NCBI GenBank assembly: GCA_027604705.1
Contig: JADHYV010000105.1
Location: 1-50,394, forward strand
Reading direction: 5' to 3'
Source: Allomyces arbusculus
Taxonomy: Eukaryota > Blastocladiomycota > Blastocladiomycetes > Blastocladiales > Blastocladiaceae
Length of the DNA: 50,394 nt
Positions 24,537 through 36,513 of this stretch are shown here, one piece after another. The first letter of the stretch is position 1; each line of letters begins with the position of its first letter. The notes under the pieces are model-generated. The model saw only the letters and a list, made by a program, of their open reading frames with translations, had not been told where the DNA came from and searched no databases. Position numbers and translations under genes: made by a program.

Positions 24537-25268
24537 GTGTGGGTGGGTGCTTAGCGAGCGGATCGAGGAGCGGCGCGGCGTTGGGAAGGCCGTAGAGCAC
24601 TGTGGGCACATGGGGTCACGACTCGAACTGGAGACGGGTTGGGTTGGCTGTGTAATGCTTGTTGGAGGAGGACGGTTGTGGGCCGGCCGGTGGGTGGGGA
24701 GGGCAGCAGGGCGCATGCTGTTTCTCGTTGGCACGACAATAGACATTGGCGGGGTTCTCGTTCTCTTTCATCTCTGCTGTTTGGGAAGTTGAGCGCTGCT
24801 CGTTGAGCATGGCTCGCTGGTGAGGAGCGGGTGAGGAGCAGGTGAGCGGGTACAGATGCAGAGCAAACATGGTTTTGCCGAGGGCGAGACGACGCGAGAC
24901 GCGAACGTGCGCGGCACGAGACCGCGCGGTCTTTGATTGGTCCACTCGAGCCGCGACCACCTCCCGTGGCTCTTGCCGTCGCCGCTTGCCCTCACGTCGA
25001 CCTGCGTCGCACCCGCTGCATCGCTGCCGCACGCGCGAATCCGCCCTCATTCTCGACGGCGACTTGCCGCACGCTGCCGGTCGCCCCGGCCCCGACCGCT
25101 GTCTCGTCCGCGCCGTGCCGCCCAGGACCCACCGTCCCGTGCAAGTCACCGCCATCTCGGCGGATCCGACTCGACACCGACCAACCAGCACGATCCGTGA
25201 CCCTTGCCGGTCGTGGTTGTGCCGCCGTCCCCCGATCCGATGCACTTGGTTGCACGCGCACGACGAGC
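24537..25268. other. Intergenic region before the P4-ATPase
   Basis: About 0.7 kb with no supported gene. The left part is G-rich with TTGG/GTGG steps; the right part is very C-rich with CGCC and CCGA steps and is probably promoter plus 5' UTR of the flippase. Confidence 0.45.
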
Positions 25269-28200
25269 ATGATTTCGTCCGATCCGCTCGCTGCTGATTC
25301 GACAACGGCCGCACCGCCGCCGCCGTCGTCGTCGTTTTCTCCAAGCACCGCAGCCATGACCGCCGCGAGCGCCGTGCGCGACCATGCCAACCTCGACAGC
25401 GGTGGCGCGCCGCCGTCACCCGGCCCGCCGATGCCCGACAGTGTCCCTGCTGCCATCACGCCCATTCGACGCAGCAGTACCGAGCCGCCGCTCTTTGGCC
25501 CGGCCGCCCCTGTCGCGACCATCGACCGAGCAAGGAAAGACGGAGAGTACCCCGACTCGGCCCCACCCAAACGACGCACGTCGAGCCTCGGCGCCGACTC
25601 GACGCATCACAAGCCGTCGTCGGTGCACATGGACACGCAAAGCGGGAGTGGCGGCGGCGGTCCCGGCGCGTCGTCGCTGCGGTCGACGAGCGCAACGGGT
25701 CCGTTGGCAACATACATGGTCGAATTCAACAATCCGAGACTCGCCATGACGCTCGCGCGCGAAATGATGTACCCGACCAATTACATTCGCACGACCAAGT
25801 ACACGCTCGTGAGCTTTTTGCCCATGACCTTGTTTGGTCAAGTATGTGCCCAGAGCTTGCTCTTTCCTCCACTCCCTCCGCGTGGTTGAGGGGACGGCGG
25901 AGGCGTGCGCCCTCGCGAACAACGCTCTGACGCGTCGATGTCAACGCTCAACCTTCCTAGTTTCGCCGCCTGTCAAACCTCTACTTTCTCCTCGGTGCCG
26001 TCTTTTCGCTCGTCGGCGATTCGGCCATCTCGCCGTTTGCGCAGGTCGCTCCGCTCGTCTTTGTCTTGACCATCACGGCCATCAAGGACGGTTTGGAGGA
26101 CTACGTGTGTGTCATGGCTGGTTTCGTTCTCGGCCACTTGACGCGTCGCTCTGATCGACTATCGTTGCCCATCTAGTCAAGGTACAAGGCCGACGTGGCG
26201 GCCAACAATGCACCTTGCGTGGTCGTGAAAAACGAGCAGCACGTTCCGACCAAGTCCAGGGACTTAGTGCCCGGCGATATCGTACATTTCAGCATCTTGC
26301 CTTTAGTGTCGTGGATCGCCCCGCTTATTCCCCCGGGTTCCTCTTCGTAGGTGTTTCTGAAAAAGGGCGACAAGGTGCCGGCCGACCTCGTGCTGCTGTC
26401 CACGTCCTACAGCGATGGCAACTGCTTCATCGAAACGTCCGAGCTCGATGGGTTCGTTCCCCACTGATTCTTCTTCGCAGTGTGCTCTCGTTCTTTCTCC
26501 TTACTCGGTACGACACTCGGCACTAGCGAGACCTCCCTGAAGAGGCGAAACGCGCTCCATGAGACCATGCACGCGACAACGCCCGAGCAGATTGGCGAGC
26601 TCGCCGGCCAGATCCAGTGCGAAATGCCTAACGAAAACCTGAGCAAGTTTGAGGGCCGGCTGCAGCTCTCGCACCCGCCCGGCACCGGCGGCGCGAGCAG
26701 CGACCGCGTGCACCCGCTCACTATGAACCAGTTGATTCTGCGCGGGTCGTTTTTGCGCAACACCGACTTTTGCTACGGCGTCGTCGTCTACGCGGGCGTG
26801 GAGACCAAAATCTTCAAGTACGCTCCGTCATTTCTTGGTGTTCGGTGGATGTCGTCGCTCATGCTTCCTCGGGGCGCGCGGGTGTGCAGGAACCTCAAGC
26901 AGAGCGGCCTCAAGTTCAGCTCCATGGAAAAGACACTCAACTGGATTGTTTTGACCGCGTTTTGTTACAACGTGATCATTCTGCTCGTCTCGGTCATTCT
27001 CTCCCAGCAATCGGTGCGTTTGGCTGCACGCCGTCCATTCTCGCGATTTGTTTGCTCAACACGTATCCGTGACTATTCAGGATATTTCGCTGCACTGGTA
27101 TCTACACGACCCGAGACCACCGACCGAGGTCGGCGCAGGCCTCGGGTGGTTTGGCCCGTTCATGACCTTTTTCGTGCTCTACTCGTACACGATCCCGGTC
27201 TCGCTATTTGTGATCATCGAGGGCGTGCGTATCGTGCAGCGGCAGCTCATGGTCTGGGACGACGCCATGAAGTGCCCGAAAGGCCGCGGCATGCGCGTCA
27301 ACAACAGCAATCTCAACGAAGATCTCGGGTCGATCGACTATGTCTTTTCCGACAAGACTGGCACGCTCACGCGCAACGAAATGGTCTTGACAAAGGTGTG
27401 CATTGGCAATCGTGTGCTCGGCACACGGTCATTGCGCAAGTTTGACCAGGATCCGGTCACACGCGAGTTTGTGCGGTGCGTGCTCGTGTGCAACAGCGCG
27501 ATCCCGGTTGAGGACGAGGGGACGCTGCCGACGGTGCAGCCAACGAGTGGTGCTGGGCCAAGTGCCGGATCGGCGACGTCTTCGAAAGGTTTGTTTGCCG
27601 CGCCGTTTATCCCCGACGCTTGCGGCTAACATCGAGGGAAATGCGTAGAGGAAGAGACACGACGCGGGCCGGCTCTCAAGTACGAGTCGCAATCGCCCGA
27701 TGAAATCGCGTTGCTCAACGGCGTTCGTGCGCTCGGCGTGTTCAAGATGCGCAAGAAGAGCAGTTTGCTCGTGGAAGAGCAGGGCACGGACCTGACGCTC
27801 ACGGTGCTCGATTCGATCGAATTCAACTCGGACCGGAAACGCATGTCGGTCGTGGTTCGCGACGAGCTCGGGCGCATCCGCGTGTATACTAAGGGCGCCG
27901 ACAATGTCATGCTCCCGCGTGTCGACCCGGCACAGACCGACCTGATTGCCGGGGTTCTCGACCAGCTGAGACTGTTTTCTGAAGAGGGGTTGCGCACGCT
28001 CGTCTTTGCCGCCAAGGACCTGACCGAGGACGCGTATGCCGAGTTCAAGCGCAAATACGATGACGCAGCGCGGTCGCTCGTTGACCGCGAATTGCGGATG
28101 GAACGCGCCGCTGCGATGATTGAGAAAGACGGGTACGAACTGCTCGGGTGCTCGGCAATCGAGGATCGGCTCCAGGACAAGGTCCCGGAAACGATTGAGT

Positions 28201-30298
28201 GCCTGCTGCGGTGCGGGATTCGCGTGTGGCTGCTCACGGGCGACAAGGAGGAGACCGCGGTCAATATTGGGCTGAGTTGCCAGCTGATCAATGCGCAAAT
28301 GACGATTCTCAAGCTCACGGCGACAACGGCCGACAAGGTGGTTGAGGAGATTGCGCATCACCAGACAGTGGCTGCGTCGTTGGCACCGCATCAACTCGCG
28401 CTGGTCGTGACGGGCGACACGCTCGCGCTGATTCTCGAGTCGTGCCCGCGCGCACTGGTCGATCTCGGTACGCGTTGCTCGTCGGTCATTTGGTACGTGA
28501 ATACGTTCTACTCGTCTTATTTCGTTGATGGCCGCTGACTATGCAAGCCGACGTAGCTGTCGCGTTACGCCGCTGCAAAAGGCCCTGGTTGTGCGACTGT
28601 GCAAGACGGAGCTCAAGGTCACGACTTTGTCCATTGGCGACGGCGCCAACGACGTGTCGATGATCCAAGAGGCCGACATTGGTGTTGGGATTGAAGGCAT
28701 GGAAGGCGCGCAGGCCGTGCGCGCCGCCGATTACGCCTTTGTTGAGTTCAAGTCGCTCGCGCGGCTCGTCACGGTTCACGGCCGTTACTCACTCCTGCGA
28801 CTGTCGAACCTCGTCTTCTACTCGTTCTACAAGAACGTGTCGTTCATCACGACGCAATTCCTGTTTGGTGCGCTCAATATGTGGAGCGGCTCGGTATGCT
28901 TCTGATGTGTTTATTCCCCTGATCCTCACATATGTGCTGCTGACTCACGCCGTTGCCCGCCCAGTGCATGTACAACGGCACGTTTCTCCCCAACTGGAAC
29001 GTGCTCTACACGTCGCTGCCGCCGTTTCTGTACGGGTTCCTCGAAAAGGACGTGCCCGAGCAGCAACTCTTAGCGAACCCGCCGCTATATCATACGGGCC
29101 GGTCCAGGAACTTTTGGTCGTGGAGGAGAATGGCGCAGTGGACGGCATCGGCCATTTGGCACACGACCGTGGCGTGGTATTCCATTTACATTGTGTTCAT
29201 GGACAGCCCGGCGCTGCTATCGAATGGGTTCACGGCCGACATGGATTTGTTCCAGTGGTTCAATGCCGCTACTATTCTTGGCACAGTGTCGCTCAAGATG
29301 GTGGCCATGACGACGTACGCTGTTCGCTTTCATTCTTTCTCGGTTTGACGGGACAAACTAACGCACTGGCACCATCGGCCAGGCATTGGACTCGCCCAAC
29401 CGTTTTCGGGCTGCTCGCATCGTACCTGCTGTTCTCGGCCACGCTCGGCGGGCTCGAGATCCTGACGCAGCTTGACATCAATCTCCACGGGCATATGGCG
29501 ACCGACGATTTGCCACTCGAGACGGACAAGTGGCTGCACGCGACACCCGTCTACTGGCTCGGCGTCTTTGGCGCACCGCTTGCGGCCGTTTTACCGGACA
29601 TGATCGCACGGTACTTGCAAGTGCAGGAGGCACCAACGGACGTGGACGTGCTGCGCGAACTGCACGTGGTCCGTGGTCACCGCCCGGAATCGCTATCGAA
29701 CGCGACCACGAACACAGCCACGTCGACCGGCGGCGACACGATCACGACGATTACCATGGCTGGCGGACCCGTCTTGCCGGAACGCCGGCGGTCGTCGACG
29801 TTCAAGCGCGTGCGTCAAGGGTCTGTTACGGGCGACGGAGTGGTCGCGACCGGATTCACGACGCGCCGGCTGTCGGCACCTGCGGCGGGGGTGGCCGTTG
29901 CGATCCAAATGCACGCGCATTCTGGGTCGACAGCCGCGACCACGTCGGGAAACCACGTGGTGCTTGTGGAAGGGTCGACGGCAACGGCACTGAACGTGCC
30001 GGCGGGAGTCCCGCCGGGACTCGGGCCGGCACCTAATTCCGCGAGTAACGTGTCGAACCGGTCGGCCACGGCCACAGGGTCTTCGGGGCTCGGATTGAGC
30101 GCGTCGGTGAATGGCGGTGGGGGGAGTAGCAGCAGTAATGCCCCGCCGCCACCGCCGGCTTCTTCAACGTCGTCGCCGACACCTGTGACTGGGTTGTTCC
30201 AGTCGGCGGCGGCCGTGGCGCTCTTGACCGGGTCGTCATCGGGAGCGGGAGGGAATCGCGCGATCAAGGGCGCACCGCCACCGCAGATTGCCGAGTAG
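25269..30298 (+). CDS. P4-type ATPase, phospholipid flippase (11 exons)
   Basis: Exons 25269-25841, 25961-26104, 26177-26281, 26351-26451, 26527-26817, 26890-27013, 27081-27588, 27649-28492, 28557-28893, 28965-29314 and 29383-30298 join in phase to 1430 aa. P4 hallmarks in order: FRRLSNLYFLL (TM1), IKDGLEDYSRYKAD, the actuator motif SELDGETSLKRR, PVSLFVIIEGVRIVQ (TM4), the phosphorylation site DKTGTLT at about Asp537, nucleotide-binding YESQSPDE and KGADNVML, WLLTGDKEETA, SVICCRVTPLQKA, and the hinge GDGANDVSMIQEADIG. P4-ATPases move aminophospholipids from the outer or lumenal to the cytosolic leaflet, usually with a CDC50 partner, in Golgi, endosome or plasma membrane. The N-terminal 150 and C-terminal 200 residues are low-complexity Ser/Pro/Gly tails, probably cytosolic and regulatory. 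The start ATG has A at -3. Ten introns are 60-119 nt. The assignment is secure; lipid specificity is not predictable. Confidence 0.95.
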
Positions 30299-31039
30299 CG
30301 TGCGTCTATGTGAGGGATGGGACAGCAGGTGGAGACTCGAGGGGACTGGCGTGAGGGTGGGACTGGATCGGAGTATCGAAGCTTCGGCGATGGTGGTGGT
30401 CGTGCTGCTGTGGTATTGGTATTTCTTAGTTTTTTAGTTATTCGGAAGCATCTGCTACCCTCTGTCAATGTTGATCGTCGCTGGGGGACTGAACGCCCTG
30501 AAGGCTTTGAGATCAGCAGCAGATCATGAACCGCGGTCACGTTTTGAAAATGAAGGCCCCACCCGGGCCCGACCCACAGCCTCGCGCGACCAACCAGCAG
30601 CTGCTTCATGACTTTCGCCACCACAACCAGCCTCGGATTCCCGGCAAGCACCTTCGGACGCTTGTCGCAATGGCCGTGCTAACACCGAGATGGAAGGAGA
30701 GAGGCGATTGCAGGAGGCGCTACCACTCCAGCTCTCTCAATCCACCCACCCGCCAATTATCGACGTTCCTGCACGGCTGGGATAGGCAGGACCGAGCGAC
30801 GCTGACCGACAACCATCGACCTGTGTGCTCGCGTGTCCCATCTTGTCCATATACACGTGTACGCGCCGCCCGGTCGCTGGTCTTGTCGGCATTGACCCTA
30901 TCTCCTCGTAAGAGTCACCAACAGCACCTTCTCCACCCGGTTTTCTTCCGCGTTCGCTCTCATCCCTCGAAGCGCACGGCAGTCAACGTGCGAGCGTCGA
31001 CTAGTCTACAGTGTTGAGCCAACCAATTTTCCCACGATC
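30299..31039. other. Intergenic region before the p22phox-like gene
   Basis: About 0.74 kb between two genes on the same strand. No gene is supported. It should contain the flippase 3' UTR and the promoter of the p22phox-like gene; a CGGTCACGTTTTG sequence sits at about 30535. Confidence 0.45.
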
Positions 31040-31624
31040 ATGGGGAAAGTCGGATTCAGCATTTGGGCGTCCTACCAAGGACTCGGGGCTGGAGCAGGTG
31101 CGTTTTCGCGCCTGACCGCGTCGTTCATGACCATTTCGCTGACCTGCCGTCGTTGCTCTGACACTTTTAGCCCTTCTCTGCGGCGGTCCGTTGTGCCTAT
31201 TCTACCCGATGTGGTTCCTGGGCCCGTACGCCATGTACGTCCTGTCTCCATCATTCCCCAACTTGTCGAGCCCTCCACCAACTGACCGGATTTCTGCACT
31301 TTTAGCGGCGTAGGTCTCCTCGTCCTGCTCCTCGAGTACCCACCCGCGTGGCTCCCACGCATTCTCGGCGCCGCGTATGCCAACTACCTCGTTCGCGGAA
31401 GTCTCTACCTGCTCTTGTCGCCCGCATGCTACCTGCAAGCAGCCAACTTGAACGGCGGCATGTTTTTGACGACGACGGGGATCACGTACATGGTCGCGCA
31501 TTTCCATGGCGAAAAGTATACGCCGCCGCGGCCACGCGGGCTTGGTGGTAACGGACGAGGACCAAGACCCAATGCGGTGTCGGCAGGGGTGGGAGCGACG
31601 CGGGCGTCGCAGACCAAGGTGTAG
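31040..31624 (+). CDS. CYBA: p22phox / NoxD-like NADPH oxidase small subunit (3 exons)
   Basis: Exons 31040-31097, 31171-31234 and 31306-31624 join in phase to 146 aa. The start MGKVGFSIWASYQGLGAG follows the pattern of human p22phox (MGQIEWAMWANEQALASG). The diagnostic LLEYP motif is present in VLLLEYPPAW, followed by NYLVRGSLYLLLS (p22phox NYYVRAVLHLLLS) and the GEKYTPP end of the membrane core (p22phox GEQWTP). Three or four hydrophobic segments alternate with short loops. p22phox partners the catalytic Nox flavocytochrome in the membrane and is needed for its stability and superoxide production; the filamentous-fungal counterpart is NoxD. Compared with the human protein (195 aa), the basic loop after LLEYP is almost absent and the C-terminal Pro-rich tail is short and Gly/Pro/Arg-rich. 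No Nox gene lies in the window. The call rests on motif order recognised by eye. Confidence 0.8.
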
Positions 31625-32157
31625 ATGGGGGTTGGCAGGATAGTTTCTATTTTGGCATGGTGACATGTATACATGTGTGATGAATAGCGGTGACGATCGA
31701 ATGTTACCTTCTTTTGACGTGTTAGCAGGTGGAGAATTTTAACGCTGCTGCAGAAGCATCAAAGTGCCATTCATTGTTGACGATGACGGCAAGCAGCGAG
31801 AACGGGTTGAGAGATCGTGTGGGCAAGGATAGTATAGAGCTGTTGATCAGCGAGGAGCGAGCAGCGACAGGATGCCAGCTGTCCAACGACAGAATGCCGG
31901 AAATAAATAGTTGCGCAACACGGCGCCCGTCCATCCAATTCATGTCCATGCCAGACCCGACCCTCCCCAAAAGAGCCTGCACGGTACGGTTCGAATCGAC
32001 AGCAGAAAAGGTGAGGAAAATGTACGACACACGCAACAGCCGCCAACCCGGGAACCAATCCAAACCCCAGTCCAAAAAAGAAAAACAAGAAAGAATCAGC
32101 AAGAACAACAACGACGACGCCCCTGCCTTAACACAGCAATGCCAACCGACCGGCCTC
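31625..32157. other. Convergent intergenic region, p22phox-like / DUF707
   Basis: About 0.5 kb between two convergent stops, more A-rich than average with AAAAGAAAAACAAG-like runs near 32080 (on the + strand). Frames present are without motifs. No gene is supported. Confidence 0.5.
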
Positions 32158-33692
32158 TCACCGAACGTGCCACCATGGCACATTTTGCACGCCCGGGAAA
32201 TCAATCTGGTCGGGGCATGTATTCGGCTTGTCTTTGTCGGCCCACGTCATTTTGCGCACCGTGTCAAATGCGAGTACGTTATCGCGCATCGTCCACCACC
32301 GGCAAAACACGCGCAGCGGCAGGCCCACGTGCGAGTCGGGTTTTTGCTCCGTGTCGGCACACAATTGGTTGAACGGGTTCGTGTAAGCGCCGAGCTCGGC
32401 CAGGTTGATTTCAAACCCGTTGTCGAACGTGCGCGTGTCCATGTGCTTGACCGGGTGCGCGTCGATCACGGCGAATCGGCAGTAGCCGTACGCACCTGCG
32501 AGGGTTGAGTGATGGAGGGGGTGCCAAGCGGTCAGAACGAGTGTACGATGAAGGAATGGGCACACGGCGAGGATTACTTACCGCACACCGGGTACCACAC
32601 GTTATCGACACCCCAGGTGGCTCGTGCATCCCAAGGAATCAGGCGCCATGCGCATGGCCACGCGCCGCGGGAGACAACTAGGGAAATTCCGTGGTCAAAG
32701 GTCAATCGCTGGTCACGAAATATTGCGGTAAGGAACGACCGAGAACACGTACTGGGGATCATGACCTCGACAAAACTCGTAAACCGGCCAATATCGGACC
32801 CTTTACGCTTGTGCACTACGTTGCCCTGCAATCCGTGCTCGCCGTGTAGCAAACTGGGCTGCGCAAAGTGCACGTTGAAGTCCTTCAAGATGCGCGTGAA
32901 ATCGACGGGATCAAACGAGGCGTCGAGCTCAATGTCGTCGTCCCAGAGCCAAATGTAGTCGTAGACTTGCACGACGTCGGGCGTCAGGTAGCGCTTGGCA
33001 AACCAGTACTTTGTCTGCCCGAGCGCGCGCACGGCCGTGACATGCCGGTACCAGTCGTACTCGTACCAAGTGGCGTTATCCCAGTGGAAGATCATGAACG
33101 CAAACTGGTCGAGCCCGAACCGGCGCACGAGCTTGTCGACCATGGGTTTTGCCTTGTTCCCGGCAGGGATGGCAATCAAGCCGAGTTTGCGGTCGAGCGG
33201 ATGCGACCGCGGCGCCCACCCGCCAATGGTCATGCGCTCGAGGTTGCCCGGTTCGCGGTCGAGAAAGCCGTAAGTGGCATCAACGCGCGACCGGTAATGC
33301 AGCACGTTTTGCCGAACGGTCGCGGCGCCCGGCACAATTCTCGTGTTGCTGTTGGCCGGGGCCAGTGGCCAAACGTCGCGCATCGAATCAAGCGAGACGC
33401 CGTCGTCGCTGCTGCCGGACCGCAGCAGAACGACGAGCAGGACGAGACCGAGTGCCATCCACACGCGCGGCGAGACGTGGCGCGTCAGCGGTGCGAACCA
33501 TTGGCGACGCGGTGGGTTCGCGAGTCGCATGAGCGGCGAAGGCGTGCCATGGTGGTACTTGACGTCGTTTGCAGGTTGGACCAGGCCATCGGCAGGCGGT
33601 CCTGGTGGGCTCGCGGTGGCGGGGCGCGGGAGCAGCATGCCGTCGTCGACGGACGAGCTGGAGCTCGAACCCTTGATTCTGGTCGGGAGCAT
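32158..33692 (-). CDS. DUF707 family type II membrane protein (3 exons)
   Basis: Exons 32753-33692, 32582-32677 and 32158-32495 give 457 aa in phase. A Pro/Ser cytosolic N terminus of about 75 residues precedes one hydrophobic segment (VWMALGLVLLVVLL, about 78-92), making a type II membrane protein with a lumenal domain. The lumenal domain is DUF707 (PF05212): KLGLIAIPAGNKA, FMIFHWDNATWYEYDW, YDYIWLWDDDIELD, VHFAQPSLLHG and FVEVMIPIVSRGAW, then a C-terminal part with AYGYCRFAVIDAHPVKHMDT. The WDDDIE stretch looks like a sugar-nucleotide DxD, so a glycosyltransferase role is plausible, but the family has no settled function; its historical lysine-ketoglutarate reductase label is not supported here. 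Intron 1 (75 nt) is a stop-free multiple of three, so a 25-residue longer isoform is possible. It is divergent with the ABC ATPase gene. Confidence 0.87.
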
Positions 33693-34565
33693 CAGCGGGT
33701 GCGGATTGGCGCGCGAGCAGATGGGTCGGTGATGCTGGGCAGTTGAGGGCGTCGAGGCCCGTCTCGTCTCGGTTCAGCCGACGCTGTCGGCACGGCCTAG
33801 CAGCAGCTGCAGCAGGGGCAGCGGCAGCAGCAGGAACACGGCCCGCGAGACTTGTTTGCGCGGGAAGCAGGTAGCGACGGCGCAGTCGGCGGATTGCAGG
33901 GCGACGCGGCGGTGGTGGAAGCGGAGGCAGCGAGCGTCGCCTTGCGCGCGGGCGGTGGCGGTGCTTGGTGCCGATGACCTGAATGCAACGGGTCGGTGGG
34001 CGGCGTGTGGGCGGCAGGTCGTTGCGAGCAGTGAGCAGGCCCTGGAGGAAGCTGTCGTGCGGGGCGCTGAGCAAAAGGCGAGCAGGCGCAAATCGAATGC
34101 GATCAAGCAGCGGCCGGGCCGTCGTGCGTGTACGTGGTGCCTCTCGGCTCTCGTGCTCGGTGTTGGCGCGGGTGCTGGGTGCAGCGGCAAGCCGGGCAGC
34201 GCACCTGAGCTGGATGGCGAAACTCCGGCAGGGCGCGGCGAAACTCGGCGAAACGATTGATGATGGCGCCTCGCTCCACCGCGGTCACGTTGCCGAACCA
34301 ATCCCGCCCACCATCATCATGCCGTCGCAGTCGCCGTGATCTTGCTCGAACGTCGCGGCGGCGGCGCTCCACCGACGCTCTGCGACGCCTTGCCGCACCG
34401 CGCCGCCTCTCCTACTTGCCGCATTCGTGCCCTCAACTCTCTCTCCTGCCTTCTCGCCGACCGCTTCGCTCTTTGCGCTCTGCAGACCTCCCGGCATCGA
34501 CTTCTTGCAAGACGTCTAGACCGGCTCACCGAGACTGGAACCGACCGCTGGCCTGCCACCGCGCC
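33693..34565. promoter_or_regulatory. Divergent intergenic region, DUF707 (-) / ABC ATPase (+)
   Basis: About 0.87 kb between divergent starts; GCAGC-rich on the left and CTC/TCC-rich on the right. Several overlapping frames cross it without motifs. It should hold both promoters; no individual site is convincing. Confidence 0.4.
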
Positions 34566-36022
34566 ATGGACCATATTGAACTCAATATCCGCGACGACGC
34601 ACTGCCCACCATGACTGAGGGATTGCAATCGGCCGGGACACGCCGCGCCGTGGCCGACAACGGTGCATGCCAGCCAGTTTCAACAAGTCACGCAGGCGCG
34701 GATCCGGCATGCCATGGACGTGCGGCTGTGCACGACGCGTCTCCTGCGCCCAGCACGGTGGTCGAGCTGAAGAATATCCACAAGACCTATCTCCTTGGCG
34801 TCGAGGGCGTGCCGGCGTTGCGGTTGGTACCTCCTGCTGCCTGGTTAAGCTATTTCCTCGCAACGTTCCCGCCGTCTAACCACTTTGTGCATTCCCTTTG
34901 ATAGGGGCGTGTCATTGACCGTCGCCAAGGGCGAATGGGTTGCCGTCTACGGCACCTCGGGCGGCGGCAAGACCTCGCTCCTCAACATTATCGGCACCAT
35001 AGACAAGCCAACCAAGGGCGAGCTGTCGATTTGCGGTACCGGTACGTCACGACACTCCGCGAGGGACCTTCACCTTGTCGAGCTCCTCGGCTTACTACCA
35101 ACACTGACTCCACCAGCCATCAACGCCAACACGACCGACGACACGCTCGCCGCTCTGCGCCTGCACAAGCTCGGCTTCGTCTTCCAGGCCTTCAACCTGC
35201 TCTCGTCCATGACCGCGCGCGAAAATGTGGAGCTGCCCATGACCCTGCAGGGCCTGCACTCGGCCGCGCAACGCCGCGACCTGGCAACACGCGCGCTGAA
35301 CCGCGTCGGCCTGGGCCACCGACTCGACCATTTCCCGGCGCAATTGTCGGGCGGTGAGCAGCAGCGCGTCACAATTGCGCGCGCCTTAGCCAACCAGCCT
35401 GAGATTCTGCTGGCCGACGAGCCGACGGGGGATCTCGACTCGGCCAATACCGACCGCGTCATGGACTTGCTCTATCGGCTCAACGCCGAGCAGAGTACGA
35501 TTTATCGAATGCGACGATAATTTCCACCATTGCCTTGGATCACGACTCACCAAACTCCGTCCCAACACAGAAATGACTGTCATCATGGTCACGCACGACC
35601 CGGCGCTCAAGCACTACTGCTCGCGCGTCGTCTACATGCGCGACGGCCGCGTCGCGCGCCAGGAAACAGTTGACCCAGCCGCACGCGCTCACGCGCTCGC
35701 TGAACTCGCTACCAAGCTCAACAAGGCCCCTGTTGCCGGATCCATGCCAAGCCCGGCCTCTGCGCCAGCTGCGATGCGGCCCACCACCATGACCGAGCGC
35801 CGGCGCCCCAGCACGTACGCGACGTGCTCGGCGGCCGCGCTCGTAGCCGCGTCCGAGTGGCGGCAGCGCGTCGTGCCAGTTGCGCACGCTGGGGTCGCGA
35901 AAGGTAGTCACGGAGCGACGGCCAGAGCCGCGGCATGTGCCAAGGGTAAATCGAATCTGAGCGGGATGCTGCTAGGCAGGACGGCCGTGAAGCGGACGGC
36001 AGTCGTGACGGGGGTGTTATGA
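34566..36022 (+). CDS. LolD/MacB-type ABC ATPase without membrane domain (4 exons)
   Basis: Exons 34566-34822, 34905-35041, 35117-35494 and 35571-36022 join in phase to 407 aa. The nucleotide-binding domain (about 65-300) is complete: [13 protein letters not shown], Walker [11 protein letters not shown]-loop FVFQAFNLL, signature [15 protein letters not shown], Walker [13 protein letters not shown] and switch His in IMVTHDP. The spacing and the exact LSGGEQQRV and ADEPTGDLD wording are those of bacterial LolD/MacB/FtsE-type ATPases, which pair with FtsX-like permeases. A similar ABC group without TMDs exists in some protists. There is no membrane segment, so it must work with a separate permease or in a soluble role. 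The first 65 and last 100 residues (Ala/Arg/Thr-rich) are lineage-specific. The first intron has a GTTGGT donor. The three introns argue against bacterial contamination. Enzyme class is secure; transported substrate is unknown. Confidence 0.87.
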
Positions 36023-36513
36023 CTGGAGCAGGACGACGTTCCGTGGATTGGGATTGCGACTGGACCGAACTTGAAGACGATCTACCTAGATGTTTCGCAA
36101 AAAACGCTATAGATTCATGCTTGTAGCGCACAAGTTGTGGAACAAGTGGCAATGGCAAACTTGGGCCGTCTGCGGATCTATTGCCATGCAAATGAAGAAA
36201 CGTGCAAACCAAATGCAACGATACAGCCCAAGGAGACTGGGGGTAAACCATGGGAGGTGAGCGCCAGGAAAACGGCAATGTCGGCGCTCAGGAAAAAGGC
36301 GAATACAGAGGCAAACGAACAAACCGCCAACTCCGCTCTATACGAGAAAAGAAGACAGTGAAACGGTTCTCAGCGGCATCCGCACGCTGCAGCAGGATTG
36401 GGGAACGCGGCAAGAGAACGGATCCTCAAGACGACGTCGAGCGAAAAAGGAGAGGACACGACGGAACCAAGCAAATCAAAACGAAAACTCAAACATGTTG
36501 TACCAAGGATCTA
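36023..36513. other. Convergent intergenic region, ABC ATPase / carrier
   Basis: About 0.5 kb between two convergent stops, relatively A-rich with GAAAAC and AAAGGC steps. No gene or motif is supported. Confidence 0.5.

Noticed and set aside
16668-30547. Identical 16-mer CGCGGTCACGTTTTGA upstream of two genes (16668-16683 and 30532-30547), with a 12-base partial copy near 34280
   Set aside because: A 16-base exact match is expected about 0.6 times by chance in a window of this size, so it is not evidence of a shared regulatory site by itself.
34566-36022. Bacterial contamination as the source of the LolD-like gene
   Set aside because: Three GT-AG introns of 75-82 nt, same base composition as neighbours, and lineage-specific tails show a resident nuclear gene.
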